Source: CAYNGH01 sp964396845
Lineage (GTDB): Bacteria > Vulcanimicrobiota > JAJTBE01 > CAYNGH01
Assembly: GCA_964396845.1 (NCBI GenBank)
Contig: CAYNGH010000029.1
Coordinates: 1-27,183 of the forward strand
Reading direction: 5' to 3'
Length of the DNA: 27,183 nucleotides
Part shown: positions 8,364 through 16,141 of the stretch, one piece after another
How positions within the stretch are numbered: position 1 is the stretch's first letter
Layout: every line of letters begins with the position of its first letter
Notes under the pieces: generated by a model
Database searches by the model: none
Told to the model about the DNA's origin: nothing
Seen by the model: the letters and a program-made list of their open reading frames with translations, nothing else
Program-made: the position numbers and the translations under genes

Positions 8364-8906
8364 TTGAGTTTGATTGTTCCAGGTGAGCTGTTGGACACGA
8401 CAGAGTATGACACAATCCGGGAAGAACTGACCAGGCTTCTGGGATTTCTGCCCCCTGTGCCCGATGCCGTCAGGGAAGGATTCCAGTGCCTGTATCTTTC
8501 ACGCGGGGATGTTCAACTGTCCTGGCCGGTGACGGTTACCGCCATGGGGGTGATCTGGAGTGTCCAGGGACTGTTGCCGAAACTTAAGGATCCCCGGCAC
8601 TCGGTTTTTGATGACTGCCCCTTGCTGTGGTTTGCCGGTTACAGTACGTCGGTGAGATCCGACCTGGTATATTATCTCGACTGCCGGCCCGGGGCTCCGG
8701 CATTGTATTTCCGGGGTGAAACTGTCTTTATGGGGGAAGAACGACACCGGGAAACCGCCGGGCAGTTTGCACAGGCGATAAAACAAGTTGAAATGATGAG
8801 AAAAAAAAACATCCCCGGCGAGGTGATCTATAACCGGGGAGAAGCCATAGTCAGGATCCTTTGGGACGGAAAACTGATAAATCAAAATCCTGCCGGTTCA
8901 GATTGA
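8364..8906 (+). CDS. Hypothetical protein, weakly SMI1/KNR4-like
   Basis: A 180-residue soluble protein without signal peptide or membrane segment. A helix (YDTIREELTRLLG) is followed by short strands and a C-terminal helix (AGQFAQAIKQVEMMRK). The stretch PLLWFAGYS...DLVYYLDCR...PALYFRGE resembles the central strands of SMI1/KNR4 (SUKH) proteins, which are often immunity proteins, but the match is too weak to claim and no toxin gene is next to it. The start is uncertain: TTG at 8364 lacks a ribosome site, and TTG at 8391 has AGGTGAG only three bases upstream. It stands alone, divergent from the HEAT gene and convergent with the membrane protein gene at 8924-9955. Confidence 0.65.
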   Translation: MSLIVPGELLDTTEYDTIREELTRLLGFLPPVPDAVREGFQCLYLSRGDVQLSWPVTVTAMGVIWSVQGLLPKLKDPRHSVFDDCPLLWFAGYSTSVRSDLVYYLDCRPGAPALYFRGETVFMGEERHRETAGQFAQAIKQVEMMRKKNIPGEVIYNRGEAIVRILWDGKLINQNPAGSD

Positions 8907-8923
8907 AGCTCCGTTCTTTTGCA

Positions 8924-9955
8924 TCAGTCTGACATCAGAGCGGAGATTATCCTGCCCCTGATGGAACTCCAGGAAAACCAGATAAGATATGTCAGCCCCG
9001 CAAGGGTCAGGAAGAGCAAGAACCAGTCCCCGTGATCAAACACCTCGTAGGCCCGATAATTCCCCCTCCAAGAAAACATGCTGGTTTTTTCCGCAAACAG
9101 GATGACAAATATTTCATAAGCAACAAACAGAGCACTGCCGATTACTGCCCACCCCAGCAGGGGAACCAGCCAGACTGTGGCAAGGGCGAACACCAGCATA
9201 ATCAAAGGGAAGAAAATATCCTGGTGGTATTCATGGATGAATGTGAAAACTGGAACGCTTGCCAGCATCACAGTAAATGTTCTCCAGAACATTATCATCA
9301 GGGGGTTGGCAGGCTTTTCTTCCCGAGAGAGGCCGGTTTTTGGGGAATCTGCCTGGCCTGCGATATAATCGGCCACCTGCTGATATTCTTCGGAGTGACA
9401 GACCACGGTCATCACCGTGCGCCAGCTGTTTCTAAGGTTGATGGTATAATGAGCGGGATGATACTCAACCCTGGCCACAATTCCCCACGGGGTGAAATCC
9501 TTGTTGCGGGACATCCCCGTCAGTCCTGCCCCTGCAACAGATGGGTTCTGAGCTGAAGCCCCTGCCACTGTCGCCATCGTGTTAAGAAGTCTGGCCCGCT
9601 TGTCTATGGTTTCCCACAAGACCCCTTTCTCATCAATTGTATATCGAACCCGGAACCGGTTGTTAAAAAAGATCAGGATTATCAGGAAAATCAGAATTCC
9701 AAACCCCACCATACTCAACAGGGAAATCACAAGGATAGAAGGTATTGCTTCAGGTTCTCCCGTCAACAGAAATACAAATGAGGGCAGTCCTGCCATCAGA
9801 AGACCGGTGAACAACAGCATCTGAAGCATCTGCTTGATTACAGCGGGGTTGCCCAGCAGGGGTATATCCTTTTCCCATGTCAAGACAGCCTGACGCTGTT
9901 GTTCTTCTGTATGTCCACCTGAAGAATTATCGAAGTTTTCAGTTCTTTTTTCCAA
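8924..9955 (-). CDS. Polytopic membrane protein with PH-like strand region
   Basis: A 343-residue integral membrane protein. Hydrophobic segments lie at about residues 44-64, 73-97, 222-240, 248-266, 268-288 and 311-331. Between the second and third segments is a soluble domain (about 103-200) with strands (RVRYTIDEKGVLWET, WGIVARVEYHPAHYTINL, VMTVVCHSEEYQQVADYI) whose order resembles bacterial PH-like domains. Its long Ala/Gly loop (about 126-147) is a variable insertion. The TTG start is supported by AGAGGTAAG six bases upstream. It follows the queE-like gene by 93 bases on the same strand. No family with known function recognised; the PH-like reading is inference. Confidence 0.75.
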   Translation of the reverse strand: MEKRTENFDNSSGGHTEEQQRQAVLTWEKDIPLLGNPAVIKQMLQMLLFTGLLMAGLPSFVFLLTGEPEAIPSILVISLLSMVGFGILIFLIILIFFNNRFRVRYTIDEKGVLWETIDKRARLLNTMATVAGASAQNPSVAGAGLTGMSRNKDFTPWGIVARVEYHPAHYTINLRNSWRTVMTVVCHSEEYQQVADYIAGQADSPKTGLSREEKPANPLMIMFWRTFTVMLASVPVFTFIHEYHQDIFFPLIMLVFALATVWLVPLLGWAVIGSALFVAYEIFVILFAEKTSMFSWRGNYRAYEVFDHGDWFLLFLTLAGLTYLIWFSWSSIRGRIISALMSD

Positions 9956-10048
9956 GGTGCTTACCTCTGCTTGTCAGAATTTATTGCATTTGATTTCAAA
10001 GATCAAGCCTTTTTCAGGCCCCTTTTTGTGAGGGAGGCAGGCTCCTGC

Positions 10049-10822
10049 TCAACGCAGGTTCTTTATGAACCGGTGGGTCTGGGGAATTATCCGCACATCC
10101 TCAAGAACTTCGAGGGCAACGCCCTGGAGTTCCATCAATTTTTCACCATCAGTTGAAACAGATCCGTCGGAGTTTGTCATCGGCTGAATTATCAAAGGAA
10201 TTTTCAGATCCACTCCGGCAATGAGTTTTGCTCCGGTGCGGATCTCCTCATGGGCGGTTTCACCGGACACCACCGCCTTGACAAACAGCCGGGCATCACC
10301 TCTGCGGGCCTTCCACAGGAAATCATGATGCTCCCGCCACAGGTTCCCCCCACCAAGAACCCAGGGCAGTTTGATGTCCGCGGCTATATATTTTACGCCA
10401 TCCAGTATCTTTTCCAGTTGTGATGCAAGGGTGCCGTTGGTTTCCAGGTATATGCCAGGAGCATCCCCCGGCAGGGCCTGGATGAATTCCCCAAGAAAAT
10501 CCGCCTGCAACAGGGGTTCTCCTCCTGTGAGGGATATGGAATGACACGGCACCGACAGCAGGGGCAGTATCAGTCTGGCAAGGTGTCCCGGTGAAACCCC
10601 GTTGGGATGGTTCACGGGAGAGCCATGAACCGGCCACAGGGTAAAGGTGCCGGGAACATCCCCATGACCGGGAGTGTCACAGCAGGAGCAGTTGAGGTTG
10701 CATCCCCACATGCGGATGAATACCTGCCGGACACCGCACCATGGGCCTTCTCCCTGAATCGAGGCGAACAACTGGGATATATTGCCGGCAGTTTTACTGC
10801 CGGATCCTTTATCTGGCGCCAT
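10049..10822 (-). CDS. queE: 7-carboxy-7-deazaguanine synthase (QueE)-like radical SAM enzyme
   Basis: A 257-residue radical SAM protein. QueE converts 6-carboxytetrahydropterin to 7-carboxy-7-deazaguanine in queuosine and deazapurine synthesis. Visible: the family start SIQGEGPWCG (21-30), FIRMWGC, the [4Fe-4S] motif C41-X3-C45-X2-C48 in CNLNCSCCDT, LTGGEPLLQ (98-106) for SAM binding, ETNGTL (127-132), and ADIKLPW further on. The residue before the last cluster cysteine is normally aromatic; here it is cysteine (C47). Length fits. The ATG at 10822 was chosen for AAAGGA six bases upstream and overlaps the preceding lipoprotein gene by 14 bases. No queC, queD or queF neighbour is in the window, so deazaguanine pathway assignment rests on this protein alone. 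Confidence 0.85.
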   Translation of the reverse strand: MAPDKGSGSKTAGNISQLFASIQGEGPWCGVRQVFIRMWGCNLNCSCCDTPGHGDVPGTFTLWPVHGSPVNHPNGVSPGHLARLILPLLSVPCHSISLTGGEPLLQADFLGEFIQALPGDAPGIYLETNGTLASQLEKILDGVKYIAADIKLPWVLGGGNLWREHHDFLWKARRGDARLFVKAVVSGETAHEEIRTGAKLIAGVDLKIPLIIQPMTNSDGSVSTDGEKLMELQGVALEVLEDVRIIPQTHRFIKNLR

Positions 10823-13766
10823 CGGAGTCCTTTCTTTCCCTGAGGGCATACAGATATTTATCCTCGCCACACAGATAAAGAGTCCCATCGGGAGCTATGC
10901 TGACAGTGGATTCCACATAATCCCCGGTTTCAAACTTCCACAGAAGCCCGCCACTGGGACTGACGCAGTAGAGGAAGTTATCCTCGCACCCGATGTATAT
11001 ACGGCCCTGGGGATCAACAATAGGCGATGAGAAGAACTCCTCTTCACCTTTAAAATTCCATAGCTCCCGGCCTTCAGAATCCAACCGGTACAATCTGCCA
11101 TCCTCACAGCCCACCACCAGGCCCCCCCGGGGAAGGGGCGTGGGAGTCGAGGTGACGGGAGCCGGGAATTTTTTCTTCCATGCAACAGTGCCGTCGGGAT
11201 TGAATACATACAGGTGGCTGTCGTCGTTGCCGATGTAAACCCGGCCCTGGCTGTCAATGGCCGGTGATGAAAAGAATTTGTTTTCCCCGGTGAACTTCCA
11301 TTTCAATTTGCCTTCTTCATCCAGGGCGTAAAAATTAAAATCTTCGGATCCCACATATATGGTGCCATCGGGAGCAACCGCGGGAGATGAGAGGATCTTC
11401 CCGCCAGTCTTGAATTTCCACCGCAGGGTTCCATCGGGGTTGATGCAGTGGAGATGATGATCATTGCTTCCCACCACAACGGAGCCGTTACCGGTGATGG
11501 CCGGGGACGAGGCCACCCATCCGCCGGTGAGGTAACGCCATTTCATTGTCCCGTCAGGGTTTAGGGCAAAAACATAGCCAATTGAGCTTGTGTCCTGGCG
11601 ATCCTTGTCGCCGAAGGTCTGCCGTCGGGGAATCCCTCCCCGGGGGGCGCTGCCGAAATATATGGTCCCGTCGCTGGCAATGGCCGGCGAAGAGAGGATA
11701 TATTCCCCGGCCTGATATTTCCAGAGGAGTTCCCCCTGGGGAGATACTCCATAGAAATAACCGTCGCCTCCGCCAAAAAATATGGTGCCGTCGGCAGATA
11801 TGGCCGGAGAGGATTTGTTTGAATGGTGAGTTTCAAATTTCCATGCCACATGAGGCATCTTGGCAGGCCCTTGGTAAGGAGAATGGCCGGTGTTTTGAAA
11901 ATCTCCCTTGAAGCCCGGCCACAAGGGAACCCCTGCTCCAGGATGGGGCACATTCCCGGCGAGATCCAGCAGACGCCGAAGGTTAATGGATTCCTCCGCC
12001 TTGCCGGGAGCTTCCAGCCAACGACGGCAGGCCTGCCCGAATTCACCCCGGCGGAAAAGCATCAGCCCCTTCATCAGCAGGCGCTCCCCATCATCCAGGC
12101 CCGCAAGGGATGGAGTCAGATCCAGTCCCGCATAACGGCGGGCCATTTTCAGATAATCATCCCCACCCTCCATGGATGAGAGGAGATGGAAAAAACCCCT
12201 CTCATATGCTACTCTGACAGCTTCATGGGGATCCTCTATCTGTCCGATGTCTTCGGGAGTGATGGATCCGATCCGCCGGGGAGGCAGATCCAGGTAACCG
12301 CAGGCTGAAAGGTGGCTCAAGAATATACTGTTCAAGGGGATCCCGGTCCTGCGGACATTGTCGCCAAGGCGGAATATCCTGTAATCAAGTTTTTCGCCTC
12401 CGGCAAGATAATCGTTGGTGGCAATGGTGTATCTTCTGTCATTCTCCAGGGGCTTCCCGTCGATTGACACCTGCACCCCTTCCGGGGAATACTTGAGTTC
12501 TGCTCCGGATATGACCAGAAAAGAACTGCGCCGTTTATGGTTCACCTGCATCAGGGAAGTAACCTGCTGGCCGGTAAGCTCCATGGTCACCAGCCGGTTG
12601 CCAAAGGGCATCACCCATTCCACATATTCTCCCCGGATAATTCCATCAAGGCCCTTGCGGACTGAAAGAAGGTTGATGATGGCAAGATCTGTACGGGCAA
12701 AGCCCCGGATAATATCGCATATGAGCATGGAAGCAGGGGTTTCCCTGATGGGGGCAGGCTCATGGGTCAACCGGGAATCTCCCACCCCCAGGATGGCCGA
12801 GTGAAAGCGGGAATAATCGTTGCCGTATCTTTCCTGGAATGCCTTGTATTCTCCCTGGAGAAAGTCGGGGATGCCATTATCCCCCCGGGGAGTGTGAAAA
12901 GTCACCCCCACCCGGATCCTCCCCCCTTTTCCCCGGGTCAGACTGAAACGGGCCACCCCGTGAACCCGGGAATTGACATAAGGCGCCACATCCACTCCAT
13001 TTAGTTCTGTAACCTTGTCGGAAATAAGTCCGGGATGGAACCTGCCGGGAATCACCAGATCCGCCCCCTTGATCTCACGGGTAAAGGAATCCAGGTCATT
13101 CACCCGGCAAAGAACAATTTTGATGCCGGCGGGGGATTTTTCCAGGGCACGGTTCAGGTCATTCATACTCAGATCAAAATCATAGCTGTCAAGGTGTTCT
13201 GTTTCATCTCCTCCCAGGGGGGATCTGTACGGCTCATAGTAAGAAAAGAAAGCTACACCCACAGGCCCTCGGTCGATGACTCTGTCCCGGACAAACCCCG
13301 GTTGCGCATCCTGGTTTTCAATATTCGTCCCCAAAAAAACACCCCGGATGGACTCATGAGTCAGACGATGGGAATGGTGAAACTCCAACCGCCCCGGAGA
13401 TATGACTGCGTAGCCGGCCCTGTCCATCATGTCCATGACTGCCCGGCCACCGGTAAAGGCAGAGAAGTCATCAATCCCCAGGAATGTGTTCCCGCCATCC
13501 ACCAGTATGGGCCGGACTCCTTCCCGGGCAATCTCTTGTCGGAGTTTTCCTGCCTCTTCCATCACCGGGGGAATGGTGAAAAGGACCCCCGCAGGCCCCA
13601 TCTGGTTGCAGGGAAGATCCAGAAAACTTCCCTCCAGATTCGCGGTATATAATATCTCCACCGCCGGCCCCCGGGGAGTGCAACTCCCCAAGACCGCCAG
13701 TATCAACACCGTTGCCAACAGCACTCCGAAAAAATATATTCCTTTGTATATAATGCTCTTTTTCAT
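10809..13766 (-). CDS. Lipoprotein: degenerate 5'-nucleotidase module fused to PQQ-type beta-propeller
   Basis: A 985-residue protein. A lipoprotein signal ends in LGSC (C29). Residues about 36-300 follow the metallophosphatase fold of UshA-type 5'-nucleotidases, but the metal-binding motifs are altered: TANLEGS (41-47) for the usual TNDxHG, VDGGNTFLG (89-97) for DxGD, SPGRLEFHH (123-131) for GNHEFD, and IPGRFHPG (239-246) for GGHSH. Residues about 340-470 match the 5'-nucleotidase C-terminal domain (VMPFGNRLVTMELTG, YTIATNDYLAGG). A short helical linker leads to eight PQQ-like repeats (about 640-975), each with an SSPAI-type strand and DGTIYFG-type turn. It is probably a surface-anchored binding protein rather than a phosphatase. 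It lies 30 bases after the secreted protein at 13797-14873 and overlaps queE. Confidence 0.88.
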   Translation of the reverse strand: MKKSIIYKGIYFFGVLLATVLILAVLGSCTPRGPAVEILYTANLEGSFLDLPCNQMGPAGVLFTIPPVMEEAGKLRQEIAREGVRPILVDGGNTFLGIDDFSAFTGGRAVMDMMDRAGYAVISPGRLEFHHSHRLTHESIRGVFLGTNIENQDAQPGFVRDRVIDRGPVGVAFFSYYEPYRSPLGGDETEHLDSYDFDLSMNDLNRALEKSPAGIKIVLCRVNDLDSFTREIKGADLVIPGRFHPGLISDKVTELNGVDVAPYVNSRVHGVARFSLTRGKGGRIRVGVTFHTPRGDNGIPDFLQGEYKAFQERYGNDYSRFHSAILGVGDSRLTHEPAPIRETPASMLICDIIRGFARTDLAIINLLSVRKGLDGIIRGEYVEWVMPFGNRLVTMELTGQQVTSLMQVNHKRRSSFLVISGAELKYSPEGVQVSIDGKPLENDRRYTIATNDYLAGGEKLDYRIFRLGDNVRRTGIPLNSIFLSHLSACGYLDLPPRRIGSITPEDIGQIEDPHEAVRVAYERGFFHLLSSMEGGDDYLKMARRYAGLDLTPSLAGLDDGERLLMKGLMLFRRGEFGQACRRWLEAPGKAEESINLRRLLDLAGNVPHPGAGVPLWPGFKGDFQNTGHSPYQGPAKMPHVAWKFETHHSNKSSPAISADGTIFFGGGDGYFYGVSPQGELLWKYQAGEYILSSPAIASDGTIYFGSAPRGGIPRRQTFGDKDRQDTSSIGYVFALNPDGTMKWRYLTGGWVASSPAITGNGSVVVGSNDHHLHCINPDGTLRWKFKTGGKILSSPAVAPDGTIYVGSEDFNFYALDEEGKLKWKFTGENKFFSSPAIDSQGRVYIGNDDSHLYVFNPDGTVAWKKKFPAPVTSTPTPLPRGGLVVGCEDGRLYRLDSEGRELWNFKGEEEFFSSPIVDPQGRIYIGCEDNFLYCVSPSGGLLWKFETGDYVESTVSIAPDGTLYLCGEDKYLYALRERKDSDGAR

Positions 13767-13796
13767 GTCAATCGTAAAAGGCGGGTATTCTTAAAA

Positions 13797-14873
13797 TCAA
13801 GGGGTTCGGAAGCTCCATGTGGCAGATCCCCTGTTGCCGGCCTGATCCACCGCCAAAATTCTTATTTGATGCTCCCCCGCCTTTATATTCCGGGGAAGTG
13901 GAACCTGCACAAAATCCACGTTTTTCTGGATTCCATTCTCAATAATTCTGCCGTCCAGATATACCCTGGTGGCCGATGGATTTATCATGGTCCCCGGTGA
14001 TGAGAGCCGGGCAAATATGACCGATGATCCCGGATCTGCTCTTTTGCCCGGTTGAGGTGAGATGGCCTCCACCGAGGGCGGGGTCACTGCCACATCAAAA
14101 AATGCCGGGTCCAGCCGGGTTGCAGTCTTGTTGTTCAGGGAAAGATGCACAACCATCCGGGTTCCGGAAATATCAGCCCTGGTGAAGGTGAAATTTGCCC
14201 GGTAAACTCCTGGAGATACTTCCGGGGCAGGGATTTTATCTGCCACTCCAGGTATGTCAATCAGACACCGGCTGTCGGGGGTCCCTGTAATCGTCATGGA
14301 AAGGGAATCTCCCCGGCGGTAAGATTTGCCCCTCACCGGGCCTTTAATAGAATTGATGGCGGGAGCCCCCGGTGGATCCTCCGGGATTCGGTTGAAATCC
14401 ACCCCGAACACCCAGCCTGCAAGCCCGGTGACAGGGTCGATCCGCATAAAAACCCTTACACCCCGGCTAAAGTCCCCGGGGCTGGCTTGTCTGCCGTTAA
14501 TAGAAAACACGCAGTCAGGGGAAAAATACACCTGATTCCCCTGGCTGGTCAGGAGTTTGTCATCCCTCATTACCAGAAGCTGACCTGAGAGATATTTTCC
14601 CGATACCCTCACCCGGGGGCTTCCTCCACGGTCAAAGTCCAGCCGATCCCCCGGCAGGATGGACAGGGAATCGGCCCTTTCTCCAGACGGGGTTACTATA
14701 CCGCCGGGCTGAAGGGTCATGGTCATTCCCCGGTTGACCCTCACCTGAAAGGACGCCGGATCGCCCTGGCGGATTTCTGTTACCGTGGCGGTGACTGAAC
14801 CCCTGGCAACACCGGTGAGAATCAACAGGAATAACATAGGCAGAAATCCATACCTTGCAAGGGAGTGTTTCAT
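13797..14873 (-). CDS. Secreted protein of unknown function with C-terminal Ig-like domain
   Basis: A 358-residue exported protein. A signal peptide covers about residues 1-25 (LPMLFLLILTGVARGS). The mature protein is strand-rich and low in helices. The last 95 residues (from VEAISPQPGKRADPGS) look like an Ig-like beta-sandwich, ending in the frequent closing pattern AVDQAGNRGSATWSF. The middle (about 165-260) may be another sandwich domain. I recognise no enzyme motif. GGAGGAAAG precedes the ATG by 5-6 bases. It lies 30 bases upstream of the propeller lipoprotein in the same direction, so the two are probably coexpressed and may work together in the envelope. A terminator at 14908-14932 separates it from the hydrolase gene upstream. 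Confidence 0.78.
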   Translation of the reverse strand: MKHSLARYGFLPMLFLLILTGVARGSVTATVTEIRQGDPASFQVRVNRGMTMTLQPGGIVTPSGERADSLSILPGDRLDFDRGGSPRVRVSGKYLSGQLLVMRDDKLLTSQGNQVYFSPDCVFSINGRQASPGDFSRGVRVFMRIDPVTGLAGWVFGVDFNRIPEDPPGAPAINSIKGPVRGKSYRRGDSLSMTITGTPDSRCLIDIPGVADKIPAPEVSPGVYRANFTFTRADISGTRMVVHLSLNNKTATRLDPAFFDVAVTPPSVEAISPQPGKRADPGSSVIFARLSSPGTMINPSATRVYLDGRIIENGIQKNVDFVQVPLPRNIKAGEHQIRILAVDQAGNRGSATWSFRTP

Positions 14874-14907
14874 ATATGCTTTCCTCCGTCAGCTGTCTGC
14901 CGTCTAT

Positions 14908-14932
14908 AAAAAGAGCCGGCACCGCCGGCCCT
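14908..14932 (-). terminator. Rho-independent terminator after the UlaG-like gene
   Basis: On the minus strand, AGGGCCGGC, loop GGT, and GCCGGCTCT form a 9-bp stem with one G-U pair, followed directly by TTTT and TATAG. It lies 20 bases after the stop of the hydrolase gene (14953) and 35 bases before the start of the gene at 14873. It would end the hydrolase transcript or attenuate readthrough into the envelope operon. Confidence 0.8.
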
Positions 14933-14952
14933 GATTACTGTGGCAAAAATGC

Positions 14953-15633
14953 TCATTCATATTTCAAAATCAGAACTTTTGTGCGCCGGGGAAGTTTCAC
15001 CAGGTCCAGTTCAATGGACATGGTATAGGTCCTCTCCACATCGGTCATCTTTCCTGTGAATGCCTCCAGGGCTTCATCGGCAAGGTTGTGATTTGCAAGC
15101 TTGTCGGTGAGATAGTGCATGGGGAATATGATCTTGGGCTGGAGCTGGTTGACGATAAGGGCTGCCTCGGTGGCACCGATGGTGGTCAGTCCTCCCACAG
15201 GCAGAAACAAAACATCCACATCACCGCCAATCTGATCAATCTGCTGTTTGGTCAGGACATGTCCAATGTCCCCCATAAAACAGTAGCGGACTCCCTCAAT
15301 GTGCCATACCCATACGGTGTTAGGCCCACGGCGCCGGCCCAGAAACCGGTCGTGATATGTGGGGATGCCGGCAAATACGATTTTTTCATCAGTGCGGGTG
15401 ACAGGGACTTCGTGTTCTACCATAAAATCAGTAGTTCGCTTTACCACTATGGGGCTTCCCGATACCCTCCAGAGAGCATTGTGGTCCTGATGTTCGTGGG
15501 AAATAACCACTATATCAGCGCTCAAATCCGGGAAATTATATGGAATGTTGAAGCCATAGGGATCCGTGATGATGGATGTCCCCTTGGATGAGTTGATCAA
15601 AAAACTGCAATGACCGAGATACCTGACATTCAT
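14953..15633 (-). CDS. UlaG-like metallo-beta-lactamase-fold hydrolase
   Basis: A 226-residue cytosolic protein with the metal-binding signature HEHQDH (H46, H48, D50, H51), then H94 in PTYHD, D122 in MGDIGH and H173 in MHY. This is the pattern of the UlaG / UPF0173 group of metal-dependent hydrolases. The N-terminal strand MNVRYLGHCSFLI and TDPYGFNI are also typical. Length matches the family (about 220-230). The substrate is unknown; UlaG itself opens L-ascorbate-6-phosphate lactone, but most relatives are uncharacterised. GGAGG precedes the ATG by 10 bases. A terminator follows, so this looks like a single-gene unit or the end of one. Confidence 0.92.
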   Translation of the reverse strand: MNVRYLGHCSFLINSSKGTSIITDPYGFNIPYNFPDLSADIVVISHEHQDHNALWRVSGSPIVVKRTTDFMVEHEVPVTRTDEKIVFAGIPTYHDRFLGRRRGPNTVWVWHIEGVRYCFMGDIGHVLTKQQIDQIGGDVDVLFLPVGGLTTIGATEAALIVNQLQPKIIFPMHYLTDKLANHNLADEALEAFTGKMTDVERTYTMSIELDLVKLPRRTKVLILKYE

Positions 15634-15791
15634 TGATTAATAGCCTCCGAGAAATAAAAACCCTGATTAAGCGGTAACACTCAGAAAATAGTGAATGTTG
15701 CCGAATATCAGGCGGTTAGTTTGGTGGGTAGATTAGATTTTTCCTGACAAGTGTGAATTGGGGAATCAGCGATGTCACCTCTTTTGCACCA

Positions 15792-16040
15792 TCAGGCGGG
15801 TATGGAAGGAGCCACCATTACAACCAGTCCCTTGTTTACAGCAATAAAATCAAGGGTGTCCAGGGGAGTTTCCCCGGTGATGTCATATACCGTTGCATTG
15901 GTGATGGGGATAAAATCCCTCTCCTTGTTGATTTCGTCCAGGAGTCTGCCTCCGGGGACTACGTGCATTTCACCTTCAAGCCTGTATGTGGTCGTAAGGA
16001 GAATGACGGGGATTTTTTCCTTAACTGCCCTTACACCCAT
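15792..16040 (-). CDS. Small strand-rich protein of unknown function (DUF6812-like pattern)
   Basis: An 82-residue protein with predicted beta strands: AVKEKIPVILLTTTYRLEGEMHV, then RLLDEIN, FIPITNATVYD, and LDFIAVNKGLVVMVAP. The order (strand pair, RLxDxIN, FIPITNATV) fits a small domain often seen next to signalling proteins, which I believe is the DUF6812 type; that name is from memory and unverified. TGGAGGT lies 6 bases upstream of the ATG at 16040, so this start is preferred to a GTG at 16061. It follows the HD-GYP gene on the same strand, and its start overlaps a 35-codon frame that resembles its own N-terminus. Confidence 0.75.
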   Translation of the reverse strand: MGVRAVKEKIPVILLTTTYRLEGEMHVVPGGRLLDEINKERDFIPITNATVYDITGETPLDTLDFIAVNKGLVVMVAPSIPA

Positions 16041-16138
16041 CTTTTTACCTCCACGCTGCACTTTAAGCTGTAAATATTATCGCTTACAAAAACTATCTTC
16101 TCTTTAACGGGAATTACCTCCTTCTTTTTGCCGGACAT
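16031..16138 (-). CDS. 35-residue reading frame resembling the N-terminus of the next protein
   Basis: An ATG three bases after the HD-GYP stop opens a frame of 35 codons ending at TAA within the first codons of the next gene (10-base overlap). The part PVKEKIVFVSDNIYSLKCSV aligns with AVKEKIPVILLTTTYRLEGE of the 82-residue protein: VKEKI is shared and the hydrophobic/Tyr-Leu pattern is kept. It may be a small coupled peptide, or the remains of a tandem duplicate fused or frameshifted against the next gene. There is no ribosome site before its ATG, but a strong AAGGAGGT lies inside it without a usable start nearby. Whether it is translated cannot be told. Confidence 0.4.
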   Translation of the reverse strand: MSGKKKEVIPVKEKIVFVSDNIYSLKCSVEVKRWV

Positions 16139-16141
16139 TAA

